Virus record (IMG/VR): IMGVR_UViG_3300028844_004047
Coordinates: 16,350-80,349 of that record
DNA from: a virus
Strand: one strand, 5' to 3'
Length of the DNA: 64,000 nt
The notes under the pieces are model-generated. The model was not told where the DNA came from, ran no database searches, and saw nothing but the letters and a program-made list of their open reading frames with translations. The translations under genes and the position numbers were made by a program. Shown here piece by piece: positions 48,113 through 57,365 of the stretch (its first letter is position 1; every line of letters starts with the position of its first letter).

Positions 48113-48134
48113 ATAGGGGTAAAAACACCCCTAT
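48113..48134 (+). terminator. Perfect 8-bp hairpin, possible terminator or processing site
   Basis: ATAGGGGT-AAAAAC-ACCCCTAT is fully complementary but lacks a following T-tract; it lies directly after the peroxiredoxin gene. Confidence 0.45.
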
Positions 48135-48148
48135 CACTCAGGCATATT

Positions 48149-48325
48149 ATGGCAGAATATTATAAGGCAGAAGTAACAAGAGGCACACAAAAAGCAACAA
48201 TTTATTTGTATGAAGAAACATATCCAAAAATAATGGAAACGGTTGACATTTTATACAAAGATGCTAAAATGGATGCAGTTGTACTAGAAATGGTAGATAA
48301 AAATGAATACGACAGAAACCGCTAA
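48149..48325 (+). CDS. Small protein (58 aa)
   Basis: A 58-codon frame (MAEYYKAEVTRGTQKATIYL and so on) in beta-strand then helix order. It overlaps the next gene by 23 bases. No clear RBS; real because of coding pattern and packing between genes. Function unknown. Confidence 0.45.
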   Translation: MAEYYKAEVTRGTQKATIYLYEETYPKIMETVDILYKDAKMDAVVLEMVDKNEYDRNR

Positions 48326-48548
48326 ACCACATCAGTGGATAGCATGGACCGGAACTGCAATATTATTAATTGCGGCTACAATGGCAAGTTTTAATTTATA
48401 TCCATGGTACAGTTATGCATTTACACTAGCAAATGCAATTTGGGTACTAGTAGGTATACTATGGAAAGAAAAGAGTTTAATTGTATTAAACGCAGGACTT
48501 ACTGTAATATATATCGTAGGCATAATTGAAAATTTCATCGCTCAATAG
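48303..48548 (+). CDS. Small membrane protein
   Basis: 81 residues with three hydrophobic helices. The segment LANAIWVLVGILWKEKSLIV, then LNAGLTVIYIVG, parallels VGTIGWFWVGMLWHDRALTM, LNATLTTILLIG in the protein at 60324. It overlaps the small gene upstream; 45 bases separate it from the DNA polymerase gene. Function unknown. Confidence 0.6.
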   Translation: MNTTETAKPHQWIAWTGTAILLIAATMASFNLYPWYSYAFTLANAIWVLVGILWKEKSLIVLNAGLTVIYIVGIIENFIAQ

Positions 48549-48593
48549 AGCAAGTAACAAGGCTAGGTTGGCCATAACAACTAGGAAAAATAT

Positions 48594-51254
48594 ATGTACG
48601 TTGACGCACTCTTTGACAGAGACAAAGACTTAATTCAAATAGTCGAAAGAAACAAACACGGTAAACGAGAGTATCGTGATTATCCCGCAAAATATGTATT
48701 CTATTATGATGATCCGAAAGGTAAACATAAAAGTATTCACGGCAATCCTGTAAGTAGGATACAATGTCGTTCGATAAAAGATTTCCGTAGAGAAATTAAA
48801 CTAGTTGGACAAAAGCGACTTTATGAAAGCGACTTTAATCCAGTATTCCGTATATTAGAAGAAAACTATCTAGGACAAGATGCACCTAAACTGCACACTT
48901 GCTTTTTTGATATTGAGGTTGACTTCGATAAGGAAAGAGGTTTCTCTCCACCTGATGATCCATTTAATCCTGTAACTGCAATTAGTTTATATTTGCAATG
49001 GACAGATCAACTTATTACGTTGGCTGTTCCACCTAAAGGAATGGACAAAGAAGAAAGCCAAAAGATATGTGACAAGTATGAAAACTGTTTTTTCTTTGAA
49101 GAAGAATCGCAGTTACTTGACACGTTCTTAACACTGATTGATGATGCAGATATTTTATCTGGTTGGAACAGTGAGGGTTATGATATTCCCTATCTTGTAA
49201 ATAGAGTTAAACGTGTATTAAGTAAAGATGATACAAGACGTTTTTGTTTATGGGGTGCATATCCTAAGCCAAGAACATTTGAACGTTTTGGTGCAGAGAC
49301 ACTAACGTTTGACACTATTGGTAGAGTACATATGGATTATATGCAACTTTATCGTAAGTATACATATCATGAAATGCATAGTTACTCTTTAGATGCTATT
49401 GGTGAATATGAATTAGATGAACGTAAAGTTCAATACACAGGCACACTGGATCAATTATACAACAATGACTTTGAAAAGTTTATTGACTATTCAAGACAGG
49501 ATACTGCACTACTAGATAAACTAGATAAGAAACTAAAGTTTATGGAGTTAAGTAGTGAACTTGCTCATGCAAACACAGTGTTACTACAAACAACAATGGG
49601 TGCAGTAGCAGTTACAGAACAAGCAATTATTAATGAAGCACATGAACGTGGACTAGTTGTGCCAAGTCGTAAAAGTAGAGATGAACTTGGTAACACACAG
49701 GCGGCAGGTGCTTATGTGGCATATCCTAAAAAAGGACTACATGACTGGATTGGTAGTATTGATATCAACTCTTTGTATCCTTCGGCTATTAGAGCCCTTA
49801 ATATGGGAAATGAAACTATTGTAGGGCAATTACGTCCAGACTATACAAACACACACGTTAAAGATAGTATGGCGGCTAAAAAGTCGTTTGCAGATTCTTG
49901 GGAAGGTATGTTTGGTAGTATTGAATATGAACTAGTTATGGCACAAGATATTGATAAAGAGATTGTACTTGAATGGGAAAACGGATCTCATGATGTATTA
50001 ACTGGTAAAGAAATATACAAGATGATCTTCTTAGAAGGTAAACCATGGATGTTAAGTGCAAACGGTACAATATTTAATTCAGAAGTTGAAGGTGTTGTTC
50101 CTGGACTATTAGCAAGATGGTATAGAGAAAGACAAGACATACAAAAAGTAAAAGCAGGTGCAAGTACTCCAGAAGAGAAAGCATTCTGGGATAAACGACA
50201 GTTGGTTAAAAAGATTAACTTGAACAGTTTGTATGGTGCTATTCTTAATCCTGGTTGTAGATTCTTTGATAAACGTATTGGACAAAGTACAACACTATGT
50301 GGCAGAGCGATTGCAAAACACATGGATGCATATGTTAATGAATGTTTAACAGGTGAATATGATCACAGAGGTAAAACTATTATATATGGTGACACTGACT
50401 CTGCTTATTTTAGTGCTTGGCCCGTGCTTAAAGATAAAGTTGAAAAGGGTGAACTAGAATGGAATAAAGATGTTGCTATTAAATTGTATGATCAAATTGC
50501 AGATCAAGTCAATGTCAGTTTTCCAGAGTTTATGAAAAAGGCTTTTAATTGTCCAAGAGATAATGGACAGATTATTGTTGGTGGCAGAGAAATGGTTGCC
50601 ACTAAAGGATTGTTTATTACAAAGAAAAGATATGCAGTTCTAATCTATGACATGGAAGGTTACAGAACAGATACAGGAGATAGTCCGGGTAAAATTAAAG
50701 CAATGGGACTTGACCTTAAACGTTCGGATACACCTAAGATTGTACAAGACTTTTTAAGTGATATTTTACAAGGTGTACTTACTGGACTTGGTAGAGATGA
50801 AACACTTGAAAAAGTGAAATTATTTAAAGAAGAATTTATGTTACGCCCGGGTTGGGAAAAAGGAAGTCCTAGACGTGCAAATAATATGACAAAATTTCAA
50901 GCCTTGGAAGAAAGACTTGGAAGAGCAAATATGCCAGGACACGTTAGAGCAAGTATGAACTGGAATAGATTGCGTAAAATGAACAGTGATAGATATAGTG
51001 CTGAAATTAAAGATGGTGCTAAAGTTATTGTTTGTAAACTAAAAGCAAACCCGTTAGGGTATACAAGTGTCGCTTATCCAACAGATGAACCACACTTACC
51101 TCAATGGTTTAAAGACTTACCGTTTGATGATGGTGCTATGGAAAGTACTGTTATTGATAGTAAAATTAACAACTTGTTAGACGTATTGGAATGGAATCTA
51201 ACGTTAGATTCTAATACTACAACAAAATTTAACGATTTATTTAGTTTTGAGTAG
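48594..51254 (+). CDS. 43: Family B replicative DNA polymerase (T4 gp43-type)
   Basis: 886 residues. Exonuclease motif I is CFFDIEVDFD, then LSGWNSEGYDIPYL and YSRQDTALL. Polymerase motif A is GSIDINSLYPSAIRALNMGN, motif B KKINLNSLYGAI, and motif C YGDTDSAYF. It also has RGKTIIYGDTDS-type spacing and a C-terminal clamp-binding tail ending NDLFSFE. All catalytic aspartates of both sites are present. It copies the phage genome with gp45 and gp44. ACTAGGA is the RBS. Confidence 0.95.
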   Translation: MYVDALFDRDKDLIQIVERNKHGKREYRDYPAKYVFYYDDPKGKHKSIHGNPVSRIQCRSIKDFRREIKLVGQKRLYESDFNPVFRILEENYLGQDAPKLHTCFFDIEVDFDKERGFSPPDDPFNPVTAISLYLQWTDQLITLAVPPKGMDKEESQKICDKYENCFFFEEESQLLDTFLTLIDDADILSGWNSEGYDIPYLVNRVKRVLSKDDTRRFCLWGAYPKPRTFERFGAETLTFDTIGRVHMDYMQLYRKYTYHEMHSYSLDAIGEYELDERKVQYTGTLDQLYNNDFEKFIDYSRQDTALLDKLDKKLKFMELSSELAHANTVLLQTTMGAVAVTEQAIINEAHERGLVVPSRKSRDELGNTQAAGAYVAYPKKGLHDWIGSIDINSLYPSAIRALNMGNETIVGQLRPDYTNTHVKDSMAAKKSFADSWEGMFGSIEYELVMAQDIDKEIVLEWENGSHDVLTGKEIYKMIFLEGKPWMLSANGTIFNSEVEGVVPGLLARWYRERQDIQKVKAGASTPEEKAFWDKRQLVKKINLNSLYGAILNPGCRFFDKRIGQSTTLCGRAIAKHMDAYVNECLTGEYDHRGKTIIYGDTDSAYFSAWPVLKDKVEKGELEWNKDVAIKLYDQIADQVNVSFPEFMKKAFNCPRDNGQIIVGGREMVATKGLFITKKRYAVLIYDMEGYRTDTGDSPGKIKAMGLDLKRSDTPKIVQDFLSDILQGVLTGLGRDETLEKVKLFKEEFMLRPGWEKGSPRRANNMTKFQALEERLGRANMPGHVRASMNWNRLRKMNSDRYSAEIKDGAKVIVCKLKANPLGYTSVAYPTDEPHLPQWFKDLPFDDGAMESTVIDSKINNLLDVLEWNLTLDSNTTTKFNDLFSFE

Positions 51255-51261
51255 AAAGTAC

Positions 51262-51290
51262 TTGACTTTGAACCTAAATACTAATATAAT
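51262..51290 (+). promoter_or_regulatory. Sigma70-type promoter before gp45
   Basis: TTGACT (51262-51267) and TATAAT (51285-51290), spacer 17. Confidence 0.75.
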
Positions 51291-51318
51291 TGTAATATTA
51301 ACTGATGGAGAATAATCT

Positions 51319-52050
51319 ATGAAAGACTATCTAAATGACATTGTTCAGCATACACACAGTTTAGGCTTTATCGATTTGATTAAAGTAAACGGTACTGACG
51401 CTGAAACAAATATCGAAGGACTTGCAGATGACAGAAGTGTCATTGTACAAGCAAAATTCAAACAACCTTATGCAGAGTTCATGGGTACGTTTGGTATGCC
51501 TAATCTAAACAAACTAGCAATCTTACTTGGTATTCAAGAATATAAAGAAGATGCTAAAATTACGATTAGTAAACAAGAACGTAATGGAGTAGAAGTTCCA
51601 GTTGGACTATACTTTGAAAACGTTAGAGGTGACTTTAAAAACGACTATCGCTTTATGACAAGTGAAGTTATTAACGATAAACTTAAAACTGTTAAGTTTA
51701 AAGGCGTTAATTGGAACGTTGAGATCAAGCCAAGTGTTGCGGCGGTACAACGTTTAAAAATGCAGGCACAAGTACACAGTGAAGAAACAACTTTTATTGC
51801 TAAAACAGAAGATGGCAACTTGAAGTTTTACTTTGGTGATCATAGTACTCATGCTGGTAACTTTGTATTCCAACCAGATATTACTGGTACATTGAAACAT
51901 GGTTGGCAGTGGCCCATTAATCAAGTAATTAGTATTCTAAGTCTTCCAGGTGAAGTTACTATGCGATTCTCAGATGAGGGTGCTAGTATGATTTCTGTAG
52001 ACAGTGGAATGGTTGCTTACGATTATATCCTTCCAGCACAATCTAAATAA
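51319..52050 (+). CDS. 45: Sliding clamp (T4 gp45-type)
   Basis: 243 residues. The sequence has LGFIDLIKVNGTDAETNIEG, PYAEFMGTFGMPNLNKLAIL, then YRFMTSEVINDKLKTVKFKG and WPINQVISILSLPGEVTMRF, the order of T4 gp45 domains. It forms a trimeric DNA ring that tethers gp43 and, in T4, activates late transcription. That fits the many NATAAATA late promoters in this window. Its own early promoter; the DpdA-like gene follows in 12 bases. Confidence 0.88.
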   Translation: MKDYLNDIVQHTHSLGFIDLIKVNGTDAETNIEGLADDRSVIVQAKFKQPYAEFMGTFGMPNLNKLAILLGIQEYKEDAKITISKQERNGVEVPVGLYFENVRGDFKNDYRFMTSEVINDKLKTVKFKGVNWNVEIKPSVAAVQRLKMQAQVHSEETTFIAKTEDGNLKFYFGDHSTHAGNFVFQPDITGTLKHGWQWPINQVISILSLPGEVTMRFSDEGASMISVDSGMVAYDYILPAQSK

Positions 52051-52062
52051 GAGGATCAGTTA

Positions 52063-53529
52063 ATGAAGACTGACTTAACTAAAGAACAGAATGACTATGC
52101 AGTCTTTTTGCCGGCATTAAGTACATTCTATGCACTATTTGTAGGTAGGCAACGTAGGCACGAATATATTGATTATAATCGTGTTCCTAGTTTCTTGCAA
52201 CATGGCGTAGAAAGTATTAACTGGTTGGCACCGGAAGGTATATGGAAATATAAATGGAGTCTACACTCGGCGGGTCATGCCAGTTTAGATTTACAAAAGG
52301 ATATGTATCGTGAAGATATGTATCGTGTTCGTGATAAAAACACTAGTTGGTTACTAGGGGACTCAGGTGGTTTCCAAATTGGTAAAGGTAAGTGGGAAGG
52401 CGACTGGCGTAAAGACAGTGGTTGTCCACAAGCACAGAAAAAACGAGACGGTGTTTTAAAATGGATGGACAAGTTCATGGACTACGGAATGATTTTAGAT
52501 ATTCCGGCTTGGGTAAGTCGTTCCCCAGAAGGTGCGGCGGCAAGTAAGATTAGTTCATATCAAGAAGCAGTAGAAGGCACACAACAAAATAACGAATATT
52601 TCATTAAAAACAGAAACGGTAATTGTAAGTTCTTAAATGTATTACAAGGTGAGAACTTCCAACAAGCCGATGACTGGTATAATCAAATGAAACATTTCAG
52701 TGATCCTAAATTATATCCAGATGCACACTTTAATGGTTGGGCAATGGGTGGTCAAAATATGTGTGACTTACACCTAGCACTAAAACGTGTAGTAGAACTT
52801 CGCTTTGATGGTTTACTTGAGAAAGGCAAACAAGATGTTATGCACTTCTTAGGTACAAGTAAACTTGAATGGGCATTGGTACTAACGGCTATACAACGTG
52901 GTATTAGAAAAAATCATAATGAGAATTTTACTGTAACTTTTGATTGTGCAAGTCCTTTCTTATGTACTGCTAATGGTCAGATTTATACTGGACATAGAAC
53001 TGTACAAGATGAAAAGTGGAGTTACTTGATGTCTAGTGCACCAGATGATAAAGCATATAGTACTGATACAAGACCTTATGATGATTTAGCAACAGATTTC
53101 TTTACTAAACAAGGAATGAATTGGATGCCTACTCCTATTACAAAAGGACTAAAAGTAAATGACGTTTGTATTTACAGTCCAACAGATGTTAATAGAATGG
53201 GTGTGTCTACTAAAACTAGTTGGGATAGTTTTGCATATGCACTTATGATGAATCATAATGTTTATACACATATTAATAGTGTACAAGAAGCAAATAGACA
53301 ATATGACTCAGGCAATTATCCTAATATGCTTATTAATGATACATTTGATAAACAAGAAGTTAAAGATGTTATTGCTAGAGTATTTGAAATTGATAATAAA
53401 GATCAAGCATTAGCATTAATTGACGAGCATACAAAATTATGGATGAAAGTAGTTGGTACACGTGGAGCAGTTGGTAAAAAAACTATTAACAGTTCTGCAC
53501 AATTTAACAATTTATTCAGTGAGAATTAA
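52063..53529 (+). CDS. dpdA: DpdA/TGT-like 7-deazaguanine transglycosylase
   Basis: 488 residues. Motifs match tRNA-guanine transglycosylases: LLGDSGGFQIGKGK (D100, as in SDSGGFQ), MILDIPAW (D146), NVLQGE (192-197, as in GIVQG), GWAMGG (225-230, as in GLAVGG), HFLGTSKLEW, and the nucleophile-like TFDCASPF (D294). The tRNA-enzyme zinc motif (CxCxxC...H) is not visible, consistent with a DNA-directed DpdA homologue. It would swap guanine in DNA for a 7-deazaguanine base. Cotranscribed with gp45; folE and a YhhQ-type transporter lie downstream. Confidence 0.75.
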   Translation: MKTDLTKEQNDYAVFLPALSTFYALFVGRQRRHEYIDYNRVPSFLQHGVESINWLAPEGIWKYKWSLHSAGHASLDLQKDMYREDMYRVRDKNTSWLLGDSGGFQIGKGKWEGDWRKDSGCPQAQKKRDGVLKWMDKFMDYGMILDIPAWVSRSPEGAAASKISSYQEAVEGTQQNNEYFIKNRNGNCKFLNVLQGENFQQADDWYNQMKHFSDPKLYPDAHFNGWAMGGQNMCDLHLALKRVVELRFDGLLEKGKQDVMHFLGTSKLEWALVLTAIQRGIRKNHNENFTVTFDCASPFLCTANGQIYTGHRTVQDEKWSYLMSSAPDDKAYSTDTRPYDDLATDFFTKQGMNWMPTPITKGLKVNDVCIYSPTDVNRMGVSTKTSWDSFAYALMMNHNVYTHINSVQEANRQYDSGNYPNMLINDTFDKQEVKDVIARVFEIDNKDQALALIDEHTKLWMKVVGTRGAVGKKTINSSAQFNNLFSEN

Positions 53530-54405
53530 ATGAGAAGTCTTGTAGTAGGAATGGGTATTGGTCAACTTTACAAAAAGGTACTTACAGAAATGGGTATTGA
53601 AGTTGTAACAGTTGATCCTAAGAGACCAGCACACTATAAAACTATTCATGAAGTTCCAATTGATATGTATGATACTATACATATCTGTACACCAAATGAA
53701 ACCCACGAAGACATAGCAAGGTTCCTTGCTCCGTGGTGTCATTTGCTTTTTATAGAAAAGCCTGGACTTGCTACTTCCAAAGCATGGGCAGATTTGCATT
53801 ACGACTTTCCAGAGTGTAGAATATCTATGGTTAAAAATAATCAATATAGACACAACATCGATGAACTTACTAACATGGCAAGAACAAGCAGAAATGTAGA
53901 TATCAATTGGTGTAACAAAAACAGAGTACCTAACCCAGGCACATGGTTCACAACTAAAGAATTAGCATACGGTGGTGTAAGTAGAGATCTACTTCCTCAT
54001 TTGTTAAGTTTGTATCAAGTGTTCAATTCCGATTACGACGAAACACCTCCATCAGATAAGATAGCAAAGACTAATTGGAAATTAAAAGAACTACTTGATA
54101 CAGACTACGGCACAGTTGATCCTAATGGAATGTATGATGTTGACGACGAAGCAGGTATGACATACAAAGCAAAGTTTTGTAATTACAACCTACTCGCTAA
54201 TTGGAAAACAGATTTATATGATGATGTTGGTTTAAACTTTGAGATATTAGGTAACGTAGAACGTGTAGAGTTAGGCTTATGTCCTGAAGATGCTTATAAA
54301 AGAATGATTGACACAGGGCTGAAAAACCTGCATAATGATACATATTGGGAAGATCAATTTAAAAAAGATATGTGGATACACGAACAAATGGAAGAACTAT
54401 GTTAG
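53530..54405 (+). CDS. Gfo/Idh/MocA-like NAD(P)-dependent oxidoreductase
   Basis: 291 residues starting at the base after the DpdA stop. A Rossmann start, RSLVVGMGIGQLYKKVLTEM, then TIHICTPNETHEDIARF and FIEKPGLATSKAW (the EKP motif of Gfo/Idh/MocA enzymes). The second domain has SRDLLPHLLSLYQVF. These enzymes oxidise or reduce sugars and related alcohols. Direct coupling with DpdA hints at a role in nucleotide or DNA modification, but that is inference. Confidence 0.68.
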   Translation: MRSLVVGMGIGQLYKKVLTEMGIEVVTVDPKRPAHYKTIHEVPIDMYDTIHICTPNETHEDIARFLAPWCHLLFIEKPGLATSKAWADLHYDFPECRISMVKNNQYRHNIDELTNMARTSRNVDINWCNKNRVPNPGTWFTTKELAYGGVSRDLLPHLLSLYQVFNSDYDETPPSDKIAKTNWKLKELLDTDYGTVDPNGMYDVDDEAGMTYKAKFCNYNLLANWKTDLYDDVGLNFEILGNVERVELGLCPEDAYKRMIDTGLKNLHNDTYWEDQFKKDMWIHEQMEELC

Positions 54406-55379
54406 TAAAACTATTACAAACAACAGGCAATGGAAAATTCGAAGAGATAGAATGGGAAAAGCCTAATATAGGTTTTGAAGAAATTGAAGTTAAGGCTTTG
54501 ATGACAGGCGTTTGTCGTAGTGATATTGATATGATGAATGGCAACTTTGGTCCATTACCTTTGCATATGCAAGGACATGAAGGACTAGGACAAGTTACAA
54601 AGATTGGTAAAGGTATTACTGATATTAAAGTTGGCGACTTTGTTGCAACAAGAGGTGAACCTGCATATGCAGATTATTACAACTGTAGGAAAGATGAATA
54701 TGTACAAGTACCTGACGCTGATCCTAAATACATTATAGAACCTGTGGCTTGTGGTGTTAACATTGTTACAAGTAATATGGAGAAATTAAATTGGAGTAGT
54801 AGCATTGCAAAAATCCAAGGTAAAAGACAACGTATATTAATTATTGGCAGTGGGTTTTTAGCAACAGTAGTATACACAAAATTAAAATTAATGCGTTTAG
54901 CAGATGATGTAGATGTATTAGGTTCGCACAATAGAAAGTTTTGGGAAGATAGACTTATAGATAAACCACGTGGACAATATGATATTGTAATCGATTTAAA
55001 AGATGATAGCACACTTGTATTTGATGGTGATATTATTAACGAAAATGCTTTGGTTATTTTGGCGGCAGAGAAAAAAGGAATTACTACAACCTTTGGAAAC
55101 TTATTATGGAAAAATGCAAGTATGCAATTTCCTAGTCCTAGAAACCCAAACTTCCATAGTGCTATGTTAGATGCAGTTTCAATGATAAACACAGGAACAT
55201 TAAACATAGATAACTTTTGGACAAAAGGTTACAGTAGAGATACTGAATGGCAACAAGCATTTGAAGATGGCAACAATAGACCTGAAGGATATAGCAGAGG
55301 GTATATTGTTTGGGAAAAGCATATGTTTAAAATATATGAAGATAAACGTGCAAAGAAAATTATAGAGGGATCTGCATGA
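54399..55379 (+). CDS. Medium-chain (zinc-type) dehydrogenase-like protein
   Basis: 326 residues from ATG 54399, overlapping the previous stop. The MDR catalytic domain has MTGVCRSDIDMMNGNFGP, LHMQGHEGLGQVTKIGKGIT and VGDFVATRGEPAYADYYNCR, with Cys, His-Glu and a second Cys in the usual zinc positions. A Rossmann domain (RILIIGSGFLATVVYTKLKL) follows. Substrate unknown. It overlaps the next gene by four bases and forms a tight set with the Gfo/Idh-like and DpdA genes. Confidence 0.68.
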   Translation: MLVKLLQTTGNGKFEEIEWEKPNIGFEEIEVKALMTGVCRSDIDMMNGNFGPLPLHMQGHEGLGQVTKIGKGITDIKVGDFVATRGEPAYADYYNCRKDEYVQVPDADPKYIIEPVACGVNIVTSNMEKLNWSSSIAKIQGKRQRILIIGSGFLATVVYTKLKLMRLADDVDVLGSHNRKFWEDRLIDKPRGQYDIVIDLKDDSTLVFDGDIINENALVILAAEKKGITTTFGNLLWKNASMQFPSPRNPNFHSAMLDAVSMINTGTLNIDNFWTKGYSRDTEWQQAFEDGNNRPEGYSRGYIVWEKHMFKIYEDKRAKKIIEGSA

Positions 55380-55930
55380 AACAAATGATGAGAACATATT
55401 CCACACTAGATGGTAAAACTATTAAAACTGATAAAGCAAAGTTCTTTATGAATAAAGAAGTTGAAAAAACTCCTATGTATGGTAAACAAACTTTGTTTGT
55501 ATGTGGTATACAAGATTTACAAAAGACTTTGGATCATGCAAAAAACAACAACTTATATCATATCTATTTAGGAACTGGTACAACATTTACTCCTAAAGAA
55601 TTAAGTGATTGGGATAAGTGGGACAACTATATTAAAGGATTATTAGATGCTCATATGTGGGTAACGTTAGACTTTGATATGATGGAATATGGTGCTGATG
55701 TTTTAGATTCGGGCTGGACTGAAAGCAGAAGATTTATTCCAATGATGAGTTTAAAACTTGGTTATTGGAAACAATGGAATATGAACAGCCACAATGCAAC
55801 AGTAAAATTTGACGATGTAGACTTTAACAAGACAAATCCAGGTGTATGGTGTATGCCATTAGATGATGCTATACAATCTCAATTCTTTTCGGATTGGGAC
55901 AAGTACACAGGTGATACATTCATCGAATAA
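55376..55930 (+). CDS. Unknown protein linked to DpdA/dehydrogenase operon
   Basis: 184 residues, overlapping the MDR gene by four bases (ATGA). TLFVCGIQDLQKTLDHAKNN, then HMWVTLDFDMMEYGADVLDS and RFIPMMSLKLGYWKQWNMNS suggest an alpha/beta barrel-like fold with acidic residues that could bind metal. No family recognised. As the last gene of the DpdA operon it is a candidate novel member of the modification pathway. Confidence 0.58.
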   Translation: MKQMMRTYSTLDGKTIKTDKAKFFMNKEVEKTPMYGKQTLFVCGIQDLQKTLDHAKNNNLYHIYLGTGTTFTPKELSDWDKWDNYIKGLLDAHMWVTLDFDMMEYGADVLDSGWTESRRFIPMMSLKLGYWKQWNMNSHNATVKFDDVDFNKTNPGVWCMPLDDAIQSQFFSDWDKYTGDTFIE

Positions 55931-55948
55931 ACCTTAGGAGGAAATACA

Positions 55949-56116
55949 ATGACAACCGACGAATTAAGAAAACAACATAAAATTCTTAAAAAACAAGTTG
56001 ATGAGGCAGAGAAACTTCGAAATGGAGACCGAGGGTGGACAAGTAAAGAAGATTTAATTGCTTTAAAGAAAGAAAAACTAAAAATAAAAGAAGCAATTAG
56101 TAAAAGTAAATCTTGA
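55949..56116 (+). CDS. YdcH/DUF465-like small helical protein
   Basis: A 55-codon frame preceded by a perfect AGGAGG. MTTDELRKQHKILKKQVDEA, then NGDRGWTSKEDLIALKKEKL follow the two-helix pattern of YdcH/DUF465 proteins (polar helix, short acidic turn, then a helix with LKKEKLxxKxxI). Function of the family is unknown. The next promoter overlaps its stop codon. Confidence 0.55.
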   Translation: MTTDELRKQHKILKKQVDEAEKLRNGDRGWTSKEDLIALKKEKLKIKEAISKSKS

Positions 56117-56141
56117 CTTTAATAAGGTTTTTATGTATACT
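56113..56141 (+). promoter_or_regulatory. Sigma70-type promoter
   Basis: TTGACT (56113-56118) and TATACT (56136-56141), spacer 17. Confidence 0.75.
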
Positions 56142-56173
56142 ATTAACAATAACAACTGTAAAGGTCTATATGA

Positions 56174-56635
56174 ATGGGACAATACTATAATAATATGTTA
56201 AGCGATATGAGAGCGGCGGCTATAAAAGACGCAACAGAAAAGCAATTAAACAATTCAAGCAAAATGATTTGGGTTACATTTAGAAAAGAAGGTATTCATA
56301 AATACCCGGCGGCTTTAGATGATCCTAAACTAGCAACGGGCGATGAATATGATGTAAGTTTCTTAGGTTATCCTCATAGACACATATTCCATTTTAAAGT
56401 ATGGATTGAAATATTCCATGATGATAGAGATATTGAATTTATACAATTCAAACGTTGGTTGGAAAAGTTATACAGTGAGAAGACACTGGAACTTGATTAT
56501 AAATCGTGTGAGATGATGTCAGATGATTTATTCAAAAAGATTAGTGAACGCTACCCCGAACGTTCAGTAAGAATAGAAGTAAGTGAAGATGGGGAAAACG
56601 GCTCAGACATTAGTTATGATTACAAAAGGATATAA
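56174..56635 (+). CDS. T-fold-like protein, possibly QueD/6-pyruvoyl-tetrahydropterin synthase-related
   Basis: 153 residues. The order of strands and helices resembles PTPS/QueD: IWVTFRKEGIHKYPAAL, then FLGYPHRHIFHFKVWIEIFH with closely spaced histidines (HxH-like), IEFIQFKRWLEKLY, LDYKSCEMMSDDLFKKI, and a final strand RIEVSEDGENG with an acidic pair where the pterin-anchoring Glu would be. The third zinc His and catalytic Cys are not certain. If correct, with FolE it would help make the 7-deazaguanine precursor. Confidence 0.45.
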   Translation: MGQYYNNMLSDMRAAAIKDATEKQLNNSSKMIWVTFRKEGIHKYPAALDDPKLATGDEYDVSFLGYPHRHIFHFKVWIEIFHDDRDIEFIQFKRWLEKLYSEKTLELDYKSCEMMSDDLFKKISERYPERSVRIEVSEDGENGSDISYDYKRI

Positions 56636-56640
56636 CGAAA

Positions 56641-56847
56641 ATGAAAGCTCAAGTGGAGCAAATTTTTGATCAACTCGATCAGTACAAGCAGTTTTGCGTC
56701 GAGAATGGATACCCATTCAACGAAGCAGATTTGGGACGAAACAATAGCCCATACGGTCATATGCTTAAAAGCATTGCAAACAAGCGAAGACCATATAATC
56801 AATGGATTAGAGATGGGAAAGCAATGAGAAGAGGATTTAAAAAGTAG
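56641..56847 (+). CDS. Small protein, function unknown
   Basis: 68 residues, helical N-terminus (MKAQVEQIFDQLDQYKQFCV) followed by a basic C-terminus (KRRPYNQWIRDGKAMRRGFK). Five bases after the T-fold gene, so in its operon. No motif recognised. Confidence 0.55.
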   Translation: MKAQVEQIFDQLDQYKQFCVENGYPFNEADLGRNNSPYGHMLKSIANKRRPYNQWIRDGKAMRRGFKK

Positions 56848-57363
56848 ATGTATAGAGTGACAGCCTATTTTAAAAATCACAAAGTCACACAAAAATTTTA
56901 TAATTTGTATGATGCAATAGATTTTAGAGATAGTGCAGATGCTAACTATCCCATACAAGTAAAATTTGAGAAAGTAAAAGACATGAGAGAATGGATCTAT
57001 AATTGTTGGAATGTAATAATGGATCATAATAAGAATCCGTTAAGTGCAATTCCCGACTTACAAGTAAGACACATGGTTATGCAGATACTTGCATTTATGT
57101 GGTCAACTATATTTGCCATTATGATTTTAGATAGTATCTATGCATTTATGTACAGTGCTATTGGACACGTTATTTTTGTAGCAGGTGTAGTAGTTACCGT
57201 AGCAACATTTAAACAAGCAGAACGTAGTCCACACAGTTTTAATTGGATGAACGGTTACCATTCACATGGTAGAGGTCGTAACTATGTGATATGGAGAGAT
57301 AAGCATGGCAATCCACACAAACAACCACTACCAGATAACGACCCTGGTGGAGAACACGAGTAA
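56848..57363 (+). CDS. Membrane protein with soluble N-terminal domain
   Basis: 171 residues. A small alpha/beta N-terminus (YRVTAYFKNHKVTQKFYNLY) of the kind that binds partners, two membrane helices (about 74-93 and 97-116), then a histidine- and glycine-rich tail. The ATG abuts the previous stop. Function unknown. Confidence 0.6.
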   Translation: MYRVTAYFKNHKVTQKFYNLYDAIDFRDSADANYPIQVKFEKVKDMREWIYNCWNVIMDHNKNPLSAIPDLQVRHMVMQILAFMWSTIFAIMILDSIYAFMYSAIGHVIFVAGVVVTVATFKQAERSPHSFNWMNGYHSHGRGRNYVIWRDKHGNPHKQPLPDNDPGGEHE

Positions 57364-57365
57364 AA

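Noticed and set aside
48561-48573. Hairpin operator in the gp43 leader like that of T4
   Set aside because: Only a 3-bp stem (GGC/GCC) can form, too weak to support.
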